In this document: in pieces, positions 1 through 12,037 of the stretch
Layout of the letters: every line of letters begins with the position of its first letter
Numbering within the stretch: position 1 is the first letter of the stretch
Source: Oscillospiraceae bacterium
GTDB taxonomy: Bacteria; Bacillota; Clostridia; Oscillospirales; Ruminococcaceae
DNA: 51,433 nucleotides
Direction: 5' to 3'
NCBI GenBank assembly: GCA_902766785.1
Contig: CACXEO010000052.1
Coordinates: 1 to 51,433, forward strand
Position numbers and translations under genes: made by a program
Notes under the pieces: model-generated
Databases searched by the model: none
Told to the model about the DNA's origin: nothing
What the model saw: only the letters and a program-made list of their open reading frames with translations

Positions 1-2
1 CC

Positions 3-84
3 TATCCTAATCGAAGGCTCTTCTTTATTCAATTCATTTGCTTGATGCCTCTACCGGCATCCCACAGGAAAAGTGATTGAGCCA
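3..84 (+). repeat. 82-bp terminal inverted repeat, left copy
   Basis: These 82 bases are the exact reverse complement of 51352-51433, so both ends of the window carry the same sequence in opposite orientation. Identity stops abruptly at base 84/85. The repeat contains an internal hairpin (GATGCC at 44-49 pairing with GGCATC at 56-61), and GGCTC near one side is complementary to GAGCC near the other. I see no open reading frame of note and no further copy inside the window. It is probably one copy of a dispersed genomic repeat or the end of a mobile element, but its identity is unknown. Confidence 0.93.
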
Positions 85-202
85 GAATATTTGCACCGTT
101 TTGACGCATTTAAATACTATTTTTGTTTCATTTTTTCAGCAGACAATTGGCAAACAATCCTAGGAATCAAGACAAAGGAAACGGCAACAATAAAAATGCA
201 AA

Positions 203-226
203 AATTAAACAATTAAACAATTAAAG
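203..226. repeat. 8-bp A/T-rich tandem repeat
   Basis: Three consecutive copies of AATTAAAC (the last ending in G) lie just before the ribosome site of the 58-aa gene. Such short repeats can change copy number and alter the 5' leader. No function is established. Confidence 0.6.
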
Positions 227-243
227 TTGCAGGAGGATTTCCC

Positions 244-420
244 ATGAACCAATTTATGAGCGCCGTTTCCAAAGGGGTAGCTGTTGGTGCTGTAGTCGGC
301 ACAGCCGCTTACGTAATGAAAGCCAAAAAAAACAAAGGCAAAATCATGAAGAAGAATGCCACCAAAGCGATGAAAACCATTGGGAACGTCATGGAAAATG
401 TTGCTTACATGATGAAGTAA
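244..420 (+). CDS. Small basic Gly/Ala/Lys-rich protein (58 aa), unknown
   Basis: A 58-residue protein starts at ATG 244 behind a strong ribosome site (GCAGGAGG, about 230-237) and stops at 420, directly before a terminator. Residues 9-24 are a short hydrophobic Gly/Ala/Val stretch (VAVGAVVGTAAYVMKA), followed by a very Lys/Met-rich tail. This is the layout of small YtxH-like or membrane-associated basic proteins. The good ribosome site and the private terminator argue for a real gene. I do not recognise a named family, and a function should not be assumed. A weak promoter (TTGCAC, 18 bp, TACTAT, about 91-120) may serve it. Confidence 0.75.
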   Translation: MNQFMSAVSKGVAVGAVVGTAAYVMKAKKNKGKIMKKNATKAMKTIGNVMENVAYMMK

Positions 421-423
421 GCG

Positions 424-460
424 AATCCCCTCCGCCAGAGTCCGGCGGAGGGGATTTTAA
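424..460 (+). terminator. Rho-independent terminator after the 58-aa gene
   Basis: A perfect 12-bp GC-rich stem (425-436 with 444-455, loop 437-443) is followed by TTTTAATTA. It starts four bases after the stop codon and also separates this gene from the convergent lipoprotein gene. Confidence 0.9.
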
Positions 461-1047
461 TTATTATACAAAGTATACTTATCTAAGTTATCATAAAAAT
501 ATTGAAGTGACTTATCCGCGGTTTTACCAGTAAAAACATACTCTTCCCAATTTGTATTTGGAAATTTTACTTTTATTTTTTTCTGACTTTCTATTTGAGA
601 ATAGTCAACGGTTACGTCCATCCAGTGTTCATCCCAACCACCCGTCAACTCGTTCCAAGGCTCAGAATGGAAATGAACCGTAAATGTGATTCTATTATTT
701 GGAACGAGCTTTAAATTGGATAATTCACCCGGAAGCATCCTGTAACCGTCGGAACCCCATCCAAAGTGACGATATTCATAAACTATGTTATTCAACTTGA
801 GTTCAATAACCTTGTTCTCGTTTTCCTTTATCCAATACCCAAGCAGTTTGTAAACAACCTCAATTTCAGTCGGTTCCTTTTTCTCCTCCACCGGTTCAGG
901 TTTTGTCGTTGCGCTCTCGTTGTAATCAGACGGAAGCGTCTCCTCCGACAAGGATGAATTGTCCGGAGGCTGTCCTTCCTGCGGGCTGCACCCGGCGAAA
1001 AACAGTATCAGGCCAAACATTAGAAAAACACTTACCCACTTTTTCAT
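457..1047 (-). CDS. Putative lipoprotein, unknown function (196 aa)
   Basis: The start is ATG 1047, chosen because AGGAG lies 10 bases upstream and the product then begins with a classic lipoprotein signal: MKKW, a hydrophobic core, and lipobox FAGC with Cys20. A longer in-frame start at 1110 lacks both. Residues 21-60 are a Ser/Pro/Glu-rich linker of low complexity. The rest (about 65-196) is a soluble, Trp/Tyr-rich domain that I cannot assign to a family. It is predicted to sit on the outer face of the membrane. It is a monocistronic gene with a good promoter at 1091-1119. Confidence 0.85.
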   Translation of the reverse strand: MKKWVSVFLMFGLILFFAGCSPQEGQPPDNSSLSEETLPSDYNESATTKPEPVEEKKEPTEIEVVYKLLGYWIKENENKVIELKLNNIVYEYRHFGWGSDGYRMLPGELSNLKLVPNNRITFTVHFHSEPWNELTGGWDEHWMDVTVDYSQIESQKKIKVKFPNTNWEEYVFTGKTADKSLQYFYDNLDKYTLYNN

Positions 1048-1090
1048 TTTACCCACTCCTCTTAACCTTTTTGTTATATGTTTTACCGGT

Positions 1091-1119
1091 ATATTACATT
1101 TTTCCGGCAAAGGTTACAA
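1091..1119 (-). promoter_or_regulatory. Sigma-A-type promoter for the lipoprotein gene
   Basis: On the minus strand TTGTAA (1119-1114) is separated by exactly 17 bp from TAATAT (1096-1091), about 45 bp upstream of the ATG at 1047. Confidence 0.65.
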
Positions 1120-1328
1120 AAGAATCGCGGAATATTCACAATATTATTTTTTGATAATTTTGGGTATAACAACTATTTCCTGTACTTTTATCGTAGCAGT
1201 ATTTTATATAAAAAGCAATAGTTTTATTGTAATTAATCTATCATTTTTGCTGGCAGGTTTAATTAACATGTGTCCCCATTATTCTTAATCAAACAGAAAA
1301 CCAATGTTTTAAAGAGTCTATTAAAAAC
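1120..1328. other. A/T-rich intergenic stretch without a supported gene
   Basis: The gap between the lipoprotein gene and gapA is strongly A/T-rich. It holds only the lipoprotein promoter on its left and the gapA terminator on its right. A plus-strand frame through it encodes a hydrophobic peptide but has no ribosome site and starts inside the lipoprotein gene on the other strand, so I do not call it. Confidence 0.6.
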
Positions 1329-1358
1329 AAAAAGGACGGCTATATAGCCGTCCTTTTT
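1329..1358 (-). terminator. Rho-independent terminator of gapA
   Basis: A 13-bp stem (1329-1341 with 1346-1358) around a TATA-type loop, with a T-rich tract following on the minus strand, lies 19 bp beyond the gapA stop. Confidence 0.92.
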
Positions 1359-1376
1359 AAAATTCAATGCTTTTGC

Positions 1377-2449
<1,073 letters not shown>

Positions 2450-2541
2450 GGGGCAACTTAACAAATCTATGAATTTTTTTCGGCGTACATGTATCTTTTT
2501 ACCAAAAATAAGGGTTTCAGGCTTCATCATTCTCCCATTGG

Positions 2542-2570
2542 TTTACATTGACGACAAAATTAGCTATAAT
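2542..2570 (+). promoter_or_regulatory. Sigma-A-type promoter for the kinase-like gene
   Basis: TTTACA (2542-2547), 17 bp, then a consensus TATAAT (2565-2570), about 87 bp upstream of the ATG at 2657. Confidence 0.7.
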
Positions 2571-2656
2571 AATATATATTTGTAAAGCTGCCGGCAAAAC
2601 TGCCCCCTTTCTTTTTTCTATGGAGTACGAAATCAAACGAATAGGATATTATTAGA

Positions 2657-3790
2657 ATGAACGATATGATTATGGGCTGTGTCAAACAGCTTTATACCAA
2701 TACCCCCTCACCGGTTTTTGTCTGTGACAAAAACCTGAATTTGTGCTGGTCTAATCTGGCCGGCACATCTTTTTTAGAAGGGATTCCTCAAAAGACAGAA
2801 AGCCGTCTGGCTTTGATTTTTCCAGACGTGAATTTTACGGGGGTACAGGAACTGGTCGCTCAGGGGAAGCCGGGTGAAATTGCTTTTGCATACGGCAATA
2901 ACAGACAGGCCTCCATCAACTTTACCCCTCTTGCACAGGGCGGGGAGTACGCAGTCTCCAGCCTGGTTTTTACTGCTGCCTGCAGAAATACAGAGGATAC
3001 TGTGCTGCAGCCGGTTGCTTCGATTTATTCCCGCTCTTACCGCAGCGCAATGTTTGGCATTTTCAACGTCATCAGCGTTCTGGCAAACACCTTCGAACAG
3101 AATGAAATGTACGATGAGCTTGCCTACCTCAACAGCCTTTCGTACAGCTGCTACAGTATCATGAGGTCTAACCTGAACGTGAACGAGCACTATGGCTTTG
3201 TTCATGGAAACAGTAACCTTAAAAAGGAACGGGTTTCATTGAACCGGTTCGGCAAAGCCCTGGCGGAAAACATTTCCCGAATTATCGCCTCTTCCGGCAT
3301 CACTTTCAGTTACGATATTGCGGAGGAACCCATTTATTCCCTCGCGGACACGGGCAAGCTCACCATCGCCCTGCTCAACGTCATTTATAACAGCTGCATC
3401 TTTTCCGATATGGCAAATGAAGTCTCCTTTTCATTGAGAAAGCAGGGGAATTCATACGTTTTTACTGTCTCCGACAAAGGGATTGGTATTCCGCCGGAAG
3501 CCCTTCCCTACGTTTTTGACCCATTTTATTCCGATTCAAACAAATCCGGGGTCTATACAGGAAACGGGCTGGGACTAACTGTTGCAAAAGAAATTGTTGA
3601 AGCCCACGGCGGGCATTGCGTCATTGCCAGTGAGCCTTATCAGGGCACCACTATTTCAATGAGTATTCCTATTGAGGATGATCCAACCGCGGACACTGCT
3701 CTATCGGTTCCGCCTTCGCCATATTTTACGAAAAGGCTCTCGGTGGAGAACATTTTTTTAGCGGAAATTGGGAAATACATCACATTTTAA
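2657..3790 (+). CDS. Histidine-kinase-like ATPase protein without phosphoacceptor His
   Basis: This soluble 377-aa protein has no transmembrane segment. Residues 10-115 look PAS-like (ligand or redox sensing, inferred). Residues 220-340 are a clear HATPase_c domain: N box NVIYNSC (241-247), G1 box DKGIGIPP (273-280), F box FDPFY (287-291), G2 box GNGLGL (302-307). The helical region 122-175, where a dimerisation domain would lie, has no histidine; the first His after the PAS-like part is near residue 178, outside any H-box context. No response regulator is adjacent. It may phosphorylate via another residue, act as an ATP-dependent sensor, or be an anti-sigma-type kinase. The ribosome site is modest (AGGA, 2643-2646). 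Confidence 0.8.
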   Translation: MNDMIMGCVKQLYTNTPSPVFVCDKNLNLCWSNLAGTSFLEGIPQKTESRLALIFPDVNFTGVQELVAQGKPGEIAFAYGNNRQASINFTPLAQGGEYAVSSLVFTAACRNTEDTVLQPVASIYSRSYRSAMFGIFNVISVLANTFEQNEMYDELAYLNSLSYSCYSIMRSNLNVNEHYGFVHGNSNLKKERVSLNRFGKALAENISRIIASSGITFSYDIAEEPIYSLADTGKLTIALLNVIYNSCIFSDMANEVSFSLRKQGNSYVFTVSDKGIGIPPEALPYVFDPFYSDSNKSGVYTGNGLGLTVAKEIVEAHGGHCVIASEPYQGTTISMSIPIEDDPTADTALSVPPSPYFTKRLSVENIFLAEIGKYITF

Positions 3791-3808
3791 AAAAAATAAA
3801 ATTTACAG

Positions 3809-3837
3809 TTGAATTATGAAGAAAAAAAGGGTAAAAT
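3809..3837 (+). promoter_or_regulatory. pyrG promoter
   Basis: TTGAAT (3809-3814), 17 bp, TAAAAT (3832-3837). This would give a leader of roughly 100 nt ahead of the pyrG ATG at 3943. Confidence 0.6.
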
Positions 3838-3861
3838 TAATTTAATCATATTTCACAATAA

Positions 3862-5544
<1,683 letters not shown>

Positions 5545-5553
5545 AGGATTTTC

Positions 5554-5591
5554 AAAGAACCCTCTGTGATTGATTACAGAGGGTTCTTTTT
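5554..5591 (+). terminator. Terminator of pyrG
   Basis: A 14-bp stem (5554-5567 with 5576-5589) with an 8-base loop and a T5 tail lies 9 bp after the pyrG stop. Confidence 0.92.
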
Positions 5592-5657
5592 ATGAGAAAA
5601 AATGCTATAATGTGGTAAAAAACAACAATTGCCAATTGATGTTAAGGAGGCATTATA

Positions 5658-5939
5658 ATGAATGGTTTGACCTGCTGCGGTACCAACTGCAATCTTTGTG
5701 GATTTTATCAAAACCTTTGCAGCGGTTGCAGGGAATCAAAGGGAATGGTTTTTCACGCGGATGCGGGAAAGGTCTGCCCAATTTACGAATGCTCTGTCAA
5801 CCAAAAGAACCTGCATCATTGTTCCGAGTGTGACGCCCTGCCCTGCTCTATTTGGAAAAACACCAGAGATCCGAGGATGAACGACGAGGAGTTCGAAGAA
5901 AGTATTCGGGAACGGATTTTTAATCTGAACCAAAAATAA
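5658..5939 (+). CDS. Cys-rich DUF3795-type protein (93 aa)
   Basis: This small soluble protein has 11 cysteines in its first 63 residues (6, 7, 11, 14, 21, 24, 40, 45, 55, 58, 63), several in CxxC or CxxxxC spacing, so it probably binds zinc or an iron-sulfur cluster. The pattern CCGTNCNLCGFY and the later CSECDALPC match the DUF3795 family, whose function is not established. The start is ATG 5658 behind AAGGAGG (about 5644-5650). It has no clear partner; pyrG upstream is terminated and eno converges from the other side. Confidence 0.8.
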   Translation: MNGLTCCGTNCNLCGFYQNLCSGCRESKGMVFHADAGKVCPIYECSVNQKNLHHCSECDALPCSIWKNTRDPRMNDEEFEESIRERIFNLNQK

Positions 5940-5942
5940 CAA

Positions 5943-5972
5943 GAGCCCCACCGCACGGCAGGGCTCCTTAGA
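5943..5972 (-). terminator. Probable terminator of eno
   Basis: GAGCCC (5943-5948) pairs with GGGCTC (5961-5966), with a second small CCG/CGG stem inside. On the minus strand it is followed by TTGTTATTTTT. It lies in the 44-bp gap between two convergent genes and may serve both. Confidence 0.65.
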
Positions 5973-5983
5973 ACGCGCATTTA

Positions 5984-7282
<1,299 letters not shown>

Positions 7283-7411
7283 CTAGTATGGTTTTTTTAT
7301 AGAAAATAATTCCAGAACCGGGAAAAGAAACTTGAGATAACTTCCTTGTTTCTGCACAGAATAAAAACGCGGGTACTAAAACCCGAAACAATTAGAACGG
7401 AGGTACCAAAT

Positions 7412-8404
7412 ATGAAAAAAACCGCACTTGTGGGTTTAATTCTTGCTCTCTGTCTCTGCTTTACCGCATGCGACAACAACGGCAATACAAATTCAAACGG
7501 TTCAAGCACCATCTCTGACGATTTAAGCAAAGGCGCAAGCGATTTGAGCGACGACATCAGCCGTGGCGCCAGTGATCTAAGTGATGATATCAGCCGCGGC
7601 GCAAGCGATTTGAGCGATGATATCAGCGATGGACTCAGCGATTTAAACCCGGACAAAGATTCCGTTTCAAGTTCCCGGCCGGCCAGCACAAAGCCGGCCG
7701 AGATCAATGTAGAGGTACTGAATAAACTTGACAATACCAAACAAGGCTGGGGGCAAGGCGTCAACCTTGATGAATTCAACCGTCCGACCAGCTGTCTTCA
7801 ATTTCAAAAAAAATATGGAAAATATGACGCTTATTATATCGGCGAAAAAACAAAAACAATTTACTTAACCTTTGATGAAGGTTATGAAAACGGCTACACT
7901 GCTAAAATTTTGGATACCTTAAAAGAGAAAAAAGTACCGGCCGTCTTTTTTGTCACATATGATTACTGCAACCGCAATGCCGACCTTGTCAAACGGATGA
8001 TTTCCGAAGGGCATGTTGTCGGTAACCACAGCTGGTCCCATCCTTCTATGCCGACCGTCCCGCTTGAATCAGCCAAAGATGAAATTGTAAAGCTACACAA
8101 TTATGTGAAAACAAATTTTGGCTACGAAATGACTTTGTTCCGCCCGCCGATGGGTGAATTTTCAGAACGGACGCTCGCTATGACGCAGCAGCTAGGCTAC
8201 AAGTCTGTTTTCTGGAGTTACGCTTATAAAGACTGGGATCCAGACGCACAGATAGGCGCTGAAGCCGCCTACCAAAAGGTAACCAAGGCTGAACACGAAG
8301 GGGCCATTTACCTGCTCCACGCCGTTTCCAAAGACAATGCAGAAATTCTTGGACGTGTGATTGACGACATGAAGAGCAAGGGCTATTCATTCGATACACT
8401 GTAA
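7412..8404 (+). CDS. PdaA-like polysaccharide deacetylase lipoprotein
   Basis: A 330-aa secreted enzyme of the NodB/CE4 family, closest in motifs to the delta-lactam-forming de-N-acetylase PdaA of spore formers. The start is ATG 7412 behind CGGAGG. Residues 1-20 are a lipoprotein signal with lipobox FTAC (Cys20). Residues 36-79 are four copies of an 11-residue repeat, a likely rod or coiled-coil spacer. The catalytic domain (about 140-330) shows LTFDEGYENGYT (PdaA-like, where ordinary NodB has TFDDG), zinc motif NHSWSHP, and the RPPMGEFS motif. It should remove acetyl groups from peptidoglycan muramic acid or glucosamine. A role in spore cortex is possible but not shown. Confidence 0.9.
   Translation: MKKTALVGLILALCLCFTACDNNGNTNSNGSSTISDDLSKGASDLSDDISRGASDLSDDISRGASDLSDDISDGLSDLNPDKDSVSSSRPASTKPAEINVEVLNKLDNTKQGWGQGVNLDEFNRPTSCLQFQKKYGKYDAYYIGEKTKTIYLTFDEGYENGYTAKILDTLKEKKVPAVFFVTYDYCNRNADLVKRMISEGHVVGNHSWSHPSMPTVPLESAKDEIVKLHNYVKTNFGYEMTLFRPPMGEFSERTLAMTQQLGYKSVFWSYAYKDWDPDAQIGAEAAYQKVTKAEHEGAIYLLHAVSKDNAEILGRVIDDMKSKGYSFDTL
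7517..7648 (+). repeat. Four in-frame 33-bp tandem repeats
   Basis: Four 33-bp units inside the deacetylase gene encode DDLSKGASDLS, DDISRGASDLS (twice) and DDISDGLSDLN. The 11-residue period with hydrophobic residues at positions 3, 7 and 10 fits a hendecad coiled coil. Unit number could vary by slippage. Confidence 0.9.
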
Positions 8405-8440
8405 AAAGCAGGGTGTGTATAAAACACACCCTGCTTTAAG
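8405..8440 (+). terminator. Terminator of the deacetylase gene
   Basis: A perfect 14-bp stem (8405-8418 with 8424-8437) with a 5-base loop begins directly after the stop codon. Confidence 0.92.
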
Positions 8441-8441
8441 T

Positions 8442-8971
8442 TTACCCCGCCGAAATGGGTTCGATTCCTATCTTCTTCAGGTAAGCGTCAAGCTACTTTT
8501 GGTTCTTAAACCGGATAAATTTTTCGGGAAATTTTCTTTCTATGCCTTTATAATACCGCCGTTTTTCGGCAGTACGGCCCTTATACAGAATCCAACAGGC
8601 AAATTCAAGGTCAACTTTCTCTATACATCCCTTTGTAATGCTTTCCCGCGTTTTCCGGTGAACTGGCAGAATCTGCGCAGGGCACGGAAAAAGCAGGTAA
8701 AACGGTTAAAAGAAAAAAAGAGGATTTTATCGGCCTGCTCGAGCCGCTCGGCCTGGCAGAATTTTGGGTAATTCCCGTCGATGATCCAGCAGCCATTTTC
8801 ATCTAAAAAGTTTTTCACCATCAACCGGGCTTCATCACGGTCGCGTTCAACCCAATTTGGTAAAAACTGAACCTTATCCAAATAGAGCAATGGGCAATTA
8901 TAATAGTTTGCGAGCAATTTTGCCGTTGTAGATTTTCCCGCTCCGCTATAGCCGATCACTGCTATTTTCAT
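8442..8971 (-). pseudogene. Broken FlaR-type P-loop kinase (topology modulation protein family)
   Basis: The first ~105 residues from ATG 8971 match the FlaR/adenylate-kinase-like family: Walker A GYSGAGKST (7-15), then LDKVQFLPNW, IIDGNY and FFSFNRFTCFFRALRR. The frame then runs out at 8621. The rest of the family sequence continues in another frame (KTRESITKGCIEKVDLEF, then WILYKGRTAEKRR and FIRFKNQK), which implies a 1-base deletion near 8650-8665. An in-frame TAG at 8493-8495 follows, then LDAYLKK to a stop at 8442. Two separate lesions make decay more likely than a sequencing error. The broken frame has been called a 116-aa gene by simple ORF logic. Confidence 0.85.
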
Positions 8972-9015
8972 CTGTTTTCTCCCTTTTCACTGTTGTCTAT
9001 AAAAAGCGGAGACAA

Positions 9016-9042
9016 AGAAGCACGCCGGTGCAAATACCGGCG
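9016..9042 (-). terminator. Probable terminator of pckG
   Basis: CGCCGGT (9023-9029) pairs with ACCGGCG (9036-9042). On the minus strand it is followed by a T-rich stretch (GCTTCTTTG). It lies 30 bp after the pckG stop. Confidence 0.7.
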
Positions 9043-9071
9043 CACTCCATTACAGCTTAACACATAGAAAC

Positions 9072-10844
9072 TTATTTGTCCAGACGTTTCTCAAGGGCAT
9101 CCAGCTCTTCCATCATCTCTTTCGGGAGACGGTCGCCGAACTTGCCAAAGAACTCGCGGATTCCTTTAGCTTCCTCTTTCCAGAGGTCTTTATCAACATT
9201 AAGAAGCTCTTTTACGACGTTTACGTCAATATTCAGACCTTCCAGGTTGATGTCTTCCGGTTTCGGCTCATAGCCAATCGGGGTTTCAACAGCATCAACC
9301 TTGCCTTCGCAACGGTCGATGATCCACATCAGGACGCGCATGTTGTCGCCAAAGCCCGGCCAGATGAAGTGGCCTTCATCGTCAAGGCGGAACCAGTTGA
9401 CGTTGAAGATTTTAGGAGCCTTATCGCCGAGTTTCTCGCCCATTTCAAGCCAATGTTTGAAATAGTCGCCCATATGGTAGCCGCAGAACGGCAGCATTGC
9501 CATTGGGTCACGGCGGACAACGCCAACTGCACCGGCAGCAGCGGCAGTGGTCTCAGAAGCCATGGTCGCACCAACGAATACGCCGTGGTTCCAGTCAAAG
9601 GACTGGTAAACCAGCGGAGCGGTTTTCGCACGGCGTCCGCCGAAGATCATAGCGGAAATCGGCACGCCGTTCGGATTGTCAAACTCTTTGCTGATGCAAG
9701 GGCAGTTTTTCGCCGGAGCGGTGAAACGGCTGTTCGGATGAGCGCCCTTCTCAGAGGACTCTTTGCCGTTCCAGGGGTTACCTTTCCAATCAAGCGCATT
9801 TTCCGGCGGGTTTTTATCAAGGCCTTCCCACCAAACAGTGTTGTTGTCCTTGTTGAGGGCAACGTTGGTGAAGATGGTGTCTTTCTTTGTAGAAGCAAGC
9901 GCGTTCGGGTTGGACTTCGCGTTCGTGCCGGGAGCAACACCGAAGAAACCGTTTTCCGGGTTGATGGCGTACAGGCGGCCGTCCGGCCCCTGTTTCAGCC
10001 AGGCGATATCATCGCCAACGGTCCAAACTTTATAGCCGTCTTTGGAGTATACTTCCGGCGGAACCAGCATTGCAAGGTTGGTTTTGCCGCAAGCAGACGG
10101 GAAAGCAGCGGAAATATATTTCACTTCACCCTTCGGGTTCTCAATACCGAGGATGAGCATATGCTCAGCCATCCAGCCTTCGTTTTTGCCCTGGTAAGAA
10201 GCAATACGGAGTGCAAAGCATTTTTTGCCGAGAAGAACGTTGCCGCCGTAACCGGAGTTGATAGACCAAATGGTGTTGTCCTCCGGGAAATGGACAATGT
10301 AACGTTTATCCTGATCAATATCAGCTTTGGAATGAAGACCGCGTACGAAGTCGTTGGAGGTTTCCCCAAGGTTTTCAAACGCCGCTTTACCCATACGGGT
10401 CATAATGTCCATGTTGAGGACAACATAGATCGAGTCAGTCAGCTCAACGCCAACTTTAGCAAGCGGTGAGCCAATTGGTCCCATGGAGTAAGGAATGACG
10501 TACATGGTACGGCCTTTCATAACGCCGTCATACATCGGGGTCAGTTTTGCGTACATCTCTTTCGGATCGCACCAGTTGTTGGTCGGTCCCGCGTCCTCTT
10601 TGTTTCTGGAGCAGATAAAGGTTCTGTCCTCAACACGGGCAACGTCGTTGACGGCGGTGCGGTGGAGATAACAGCCCGGAAGTTCTTTTTCATTAAGCGG
10701 CATCATTTCGCCGGTAGCGGTCGCCTGGGCGCGAAGCTCATTTAACTGCTCGTCGCTGCCGTCAATCCAGATAATTTTATCCGGTTTGCACAGAGCAACC
10801 ATTTCATCGACCCAGTTGAGTACGTTTTTGTTGTTTGTCAGCAT
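9072..10844 (-). CDS. pckG: Phosphoenolpyruvate carboxykinase, GTP-type
   Basis: A 590-aa cytosolic enzyme that interconverts oxaloacetate and phosphoenolpyruvate with GTP/GDP. The GTP family is shown by [12 protein letters not shown], the [16 protein letters not shown] segment, the P-loop with the reactive cysteine [12 protein letters not shown], and [12 protein letters not shown]. Most Firmicutes carry the unrelated ATP-type PckA, while the GTP type is known in some Clostridia. In a fermenter it may run in the carboxylating direction (anaplerosis, GTP yield), which is inference. The start is ATG 10844 behind AAAGGAGA. Monocistronic with its own promoter. Confidence 0.97.
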   Translation of the reverse strand: MLTNNKNVLNWVDEMVALCKPDKIIWIDGSDEQLNELRAQATATGEMMPLNEKELPGCYLHRTAVNDVARVEDRTFICSRNKEDAGPTNNWCDPKEMYAKLTPMYDGVMKGRTMYVIPYSMGPIGSPLAKVGVELTDSIYVVLNMDIMTRMGKAAFENLGETSNDFVRGLHSKADIDQDKRYIVHFPEDNTIWSINSGYGGNVLLGKKCFALRIASYQGKNEGWMAEHMLILGIENPKGEVKYISAAFPSACGKTNLAMLVPPEVYSKDGYKVWTVGDDIAWLKQGPDGRLYAINPENGFFGVAPGTNAKSNPNALASTKKDTIFTNVALNKDNNTVWWEGLDKNPPENALDWKGNPWNGKESSEKGAHPNSRFTAPAKNCPCISKEFDNPNGVPISAMIFGGRRAKTAPLVYQSFDWNHGVFVGATMASETTAAAAGAVGVVRRDPMAMLPFCGYHMGDYFKHWLEMGEKLGDKAPKIFNVNWFRLDDEGHFIWPGFGDNMRVLMWIIDRCEGKVDAVETPIGYEPKPEDINLEGLNIDVNVVKELLNVDKDLWKEEAKGIREFFGKFGDRLPKEMMEELDALEKRLDK

Positions 10845-10900
10845 TTGGGGTCTCCTTTCAACTTTCCAAAGTTTGAAAAAATAAATTTCTCACGTATATA

Positions 10901-10929
10901 AGTATATCCCAAACCATATCCTTTTGCAA
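10901..10929 (-). promoter_or_regulatory. pckG promoter
   Basis: On the minus strand TTGCAA (10929-10924), 17 bp, TATACT (10906-10901). The leader to the ATG at 10844 is about 50 nt. Confidence 0.7.
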
Positions 10930-10999
10930 GTCAGAATCGTTAAAATTTCATCAAATTTCATTTTTTTAACAAACGATTCAGAACTTGCCGGAAGATCCG

Positions 11000-12037
11000 T
11001 CATCTTTTGTCAGAACTGGACAAAGTTTGCGGGTCAACCGGCAGGGAGGCAACCGCGTTCAAGTCCATCCCTGCAAGATGGCCCGCCCTGTATTCGTAAT
11101 AGCCCTGGGAGGCGATCATCGCCGCATTGTCCCCGCAGAGCGGCAGGGGCGGCGCAAAAAGCCGAAAGCCCCGCTGCGCACAGTCGCTTTCTAGCCGGGA
11201 ACGCAGGCCGGAGTTCGCAGAAACGCCGCCCGCAAGAACAATTTTGCGGTAGCCATATTCCTCCGCAGCCATCATCAGCCGGGGCGAAAGAATATCGCAA
11301 ACCGTTTGCTGAAACGATGCAGCCACATCGTTTACCGGCAATGTCTTCCCCTTCTGCTCCGCATTGTGCACAAGGTTAATAACGGCCGTTTTGAGGCCGG
11401 AAAAACTGAAATCGTATGGGCAGCCGTCAACATGGGGACGCGGCAGATGAAACGCCGCAGGGTTTCCTTCGCGGGCCGCCTGATCCATATAGACGCCGCC
11501 CGGATAGGAAAAGCCGAGGGTGCGGGCCGCCTTGTCATAGGCTTCGCCGACCGCATCGTCATGGGTACGTCCAATTACATGAAATTCAGTGTAATCCTTT
11601 ACCTCAATAATATGGCTGTGCCCGCCTGAAACCACCAGGCAGAGGAAAGGCGGCTCAAGCCCCGGATGGGCAAGGTAGTTTGCCGCAATATGCCCCCGGA
11701 TGTGGTGGACCGGAACAAGCGGCTTTCCAGACGCCATACTGAGCCCTTTCGCAAAGTTCACCCCCACCAGCAGAGCGCCGATCAGGCCGGGCGCATATGT
11801 AACAGCAACCGCGTCGACCTCCTCCAATGTAAGTTTTGCCCGTTCCAGCGCTTCGCTTACCACGCCTACAATATCCTCGCAATGGCGGCGGGAGGCAATT
11901 TCCGGAACAACACCGCCATATTTTTTATGTTCTTCCACCTGGGACGCAACAACAGACGACAGGATGGATCGCCCATCCTCAACAACGGCCGCGGCCGTTT
12001 CGTCGCAGGAAGATTCAATTCCAAGTATCTTAGCCAT
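11000..12037 (-). CDS. tsaD: tRNA t6A37 threonylcarbamoyltransferase TsaD
   Basis: TsaD (345 aa) transfers the threonylcarbamoyl group to A37 of ANN-decoding tRNAs, together with TsaB and TsaE (encoded at 39 kb here). It shows the ASKHA fold start ILGIESSCDETAAAVV, the metal-binding pair in HHIRGH, and the SGGHSH motif. The start is ATG 12037 behind AAGGAG; a TTG two codons upstream is less likely. It overlaps the end of rimI by 8 bp and is the last gene of the polA / phosphatase / rimI / tsaD operon. Confidence 0.97.
   Translation of the reverse strand: MAKILGIESSCDETAAAVVEDGRSILSSVVASQVEEHKKYGGVVPEIASRRHCEDIVGVVSEALERAKLTLEEVDAVAVTYAPGLIGALLVGVNFAKGLSMASGKPLVPVHHIRGHIAANYLAHPGLEPPFLCLVVSGGHSHIIEVKDYTEFHVIGRTHDDAVGEAYDKAARTLGFSYPGGVYMDQAAREGNPAAFHLPRPHVDGCPYDFSFSGLKTAVINLVHNAEQKGKTLPVNDVAASFQQTVCDILSPRLMMAAEEYGYRKIVLAGGVSANSGLRSRLESDCAQRGFRLFAPPLPLCGDNAAMIASQGYYEYRAGHLAGMDLNAVASLPVDPQTLSSSDKR

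Noticed and set aside
959..1288. 109-aa hydrophobic plus-strand frame
   Set aside because: Starts inside the lipoprotein gene on the other strand, no ribosome site; hydrophobicity comes from A/T-rich sequence.
2542..2570. Reading this site as a gapA promoter
   Set aside because: The elements point to the plus strand and toward the kinase-like gene; gapA has its own minus-strand promoter at 2421-2449.
9369..10469. 366-aa plus-strand reading frame
   Set aside because: Antisense of pckG; no recognisable motif.
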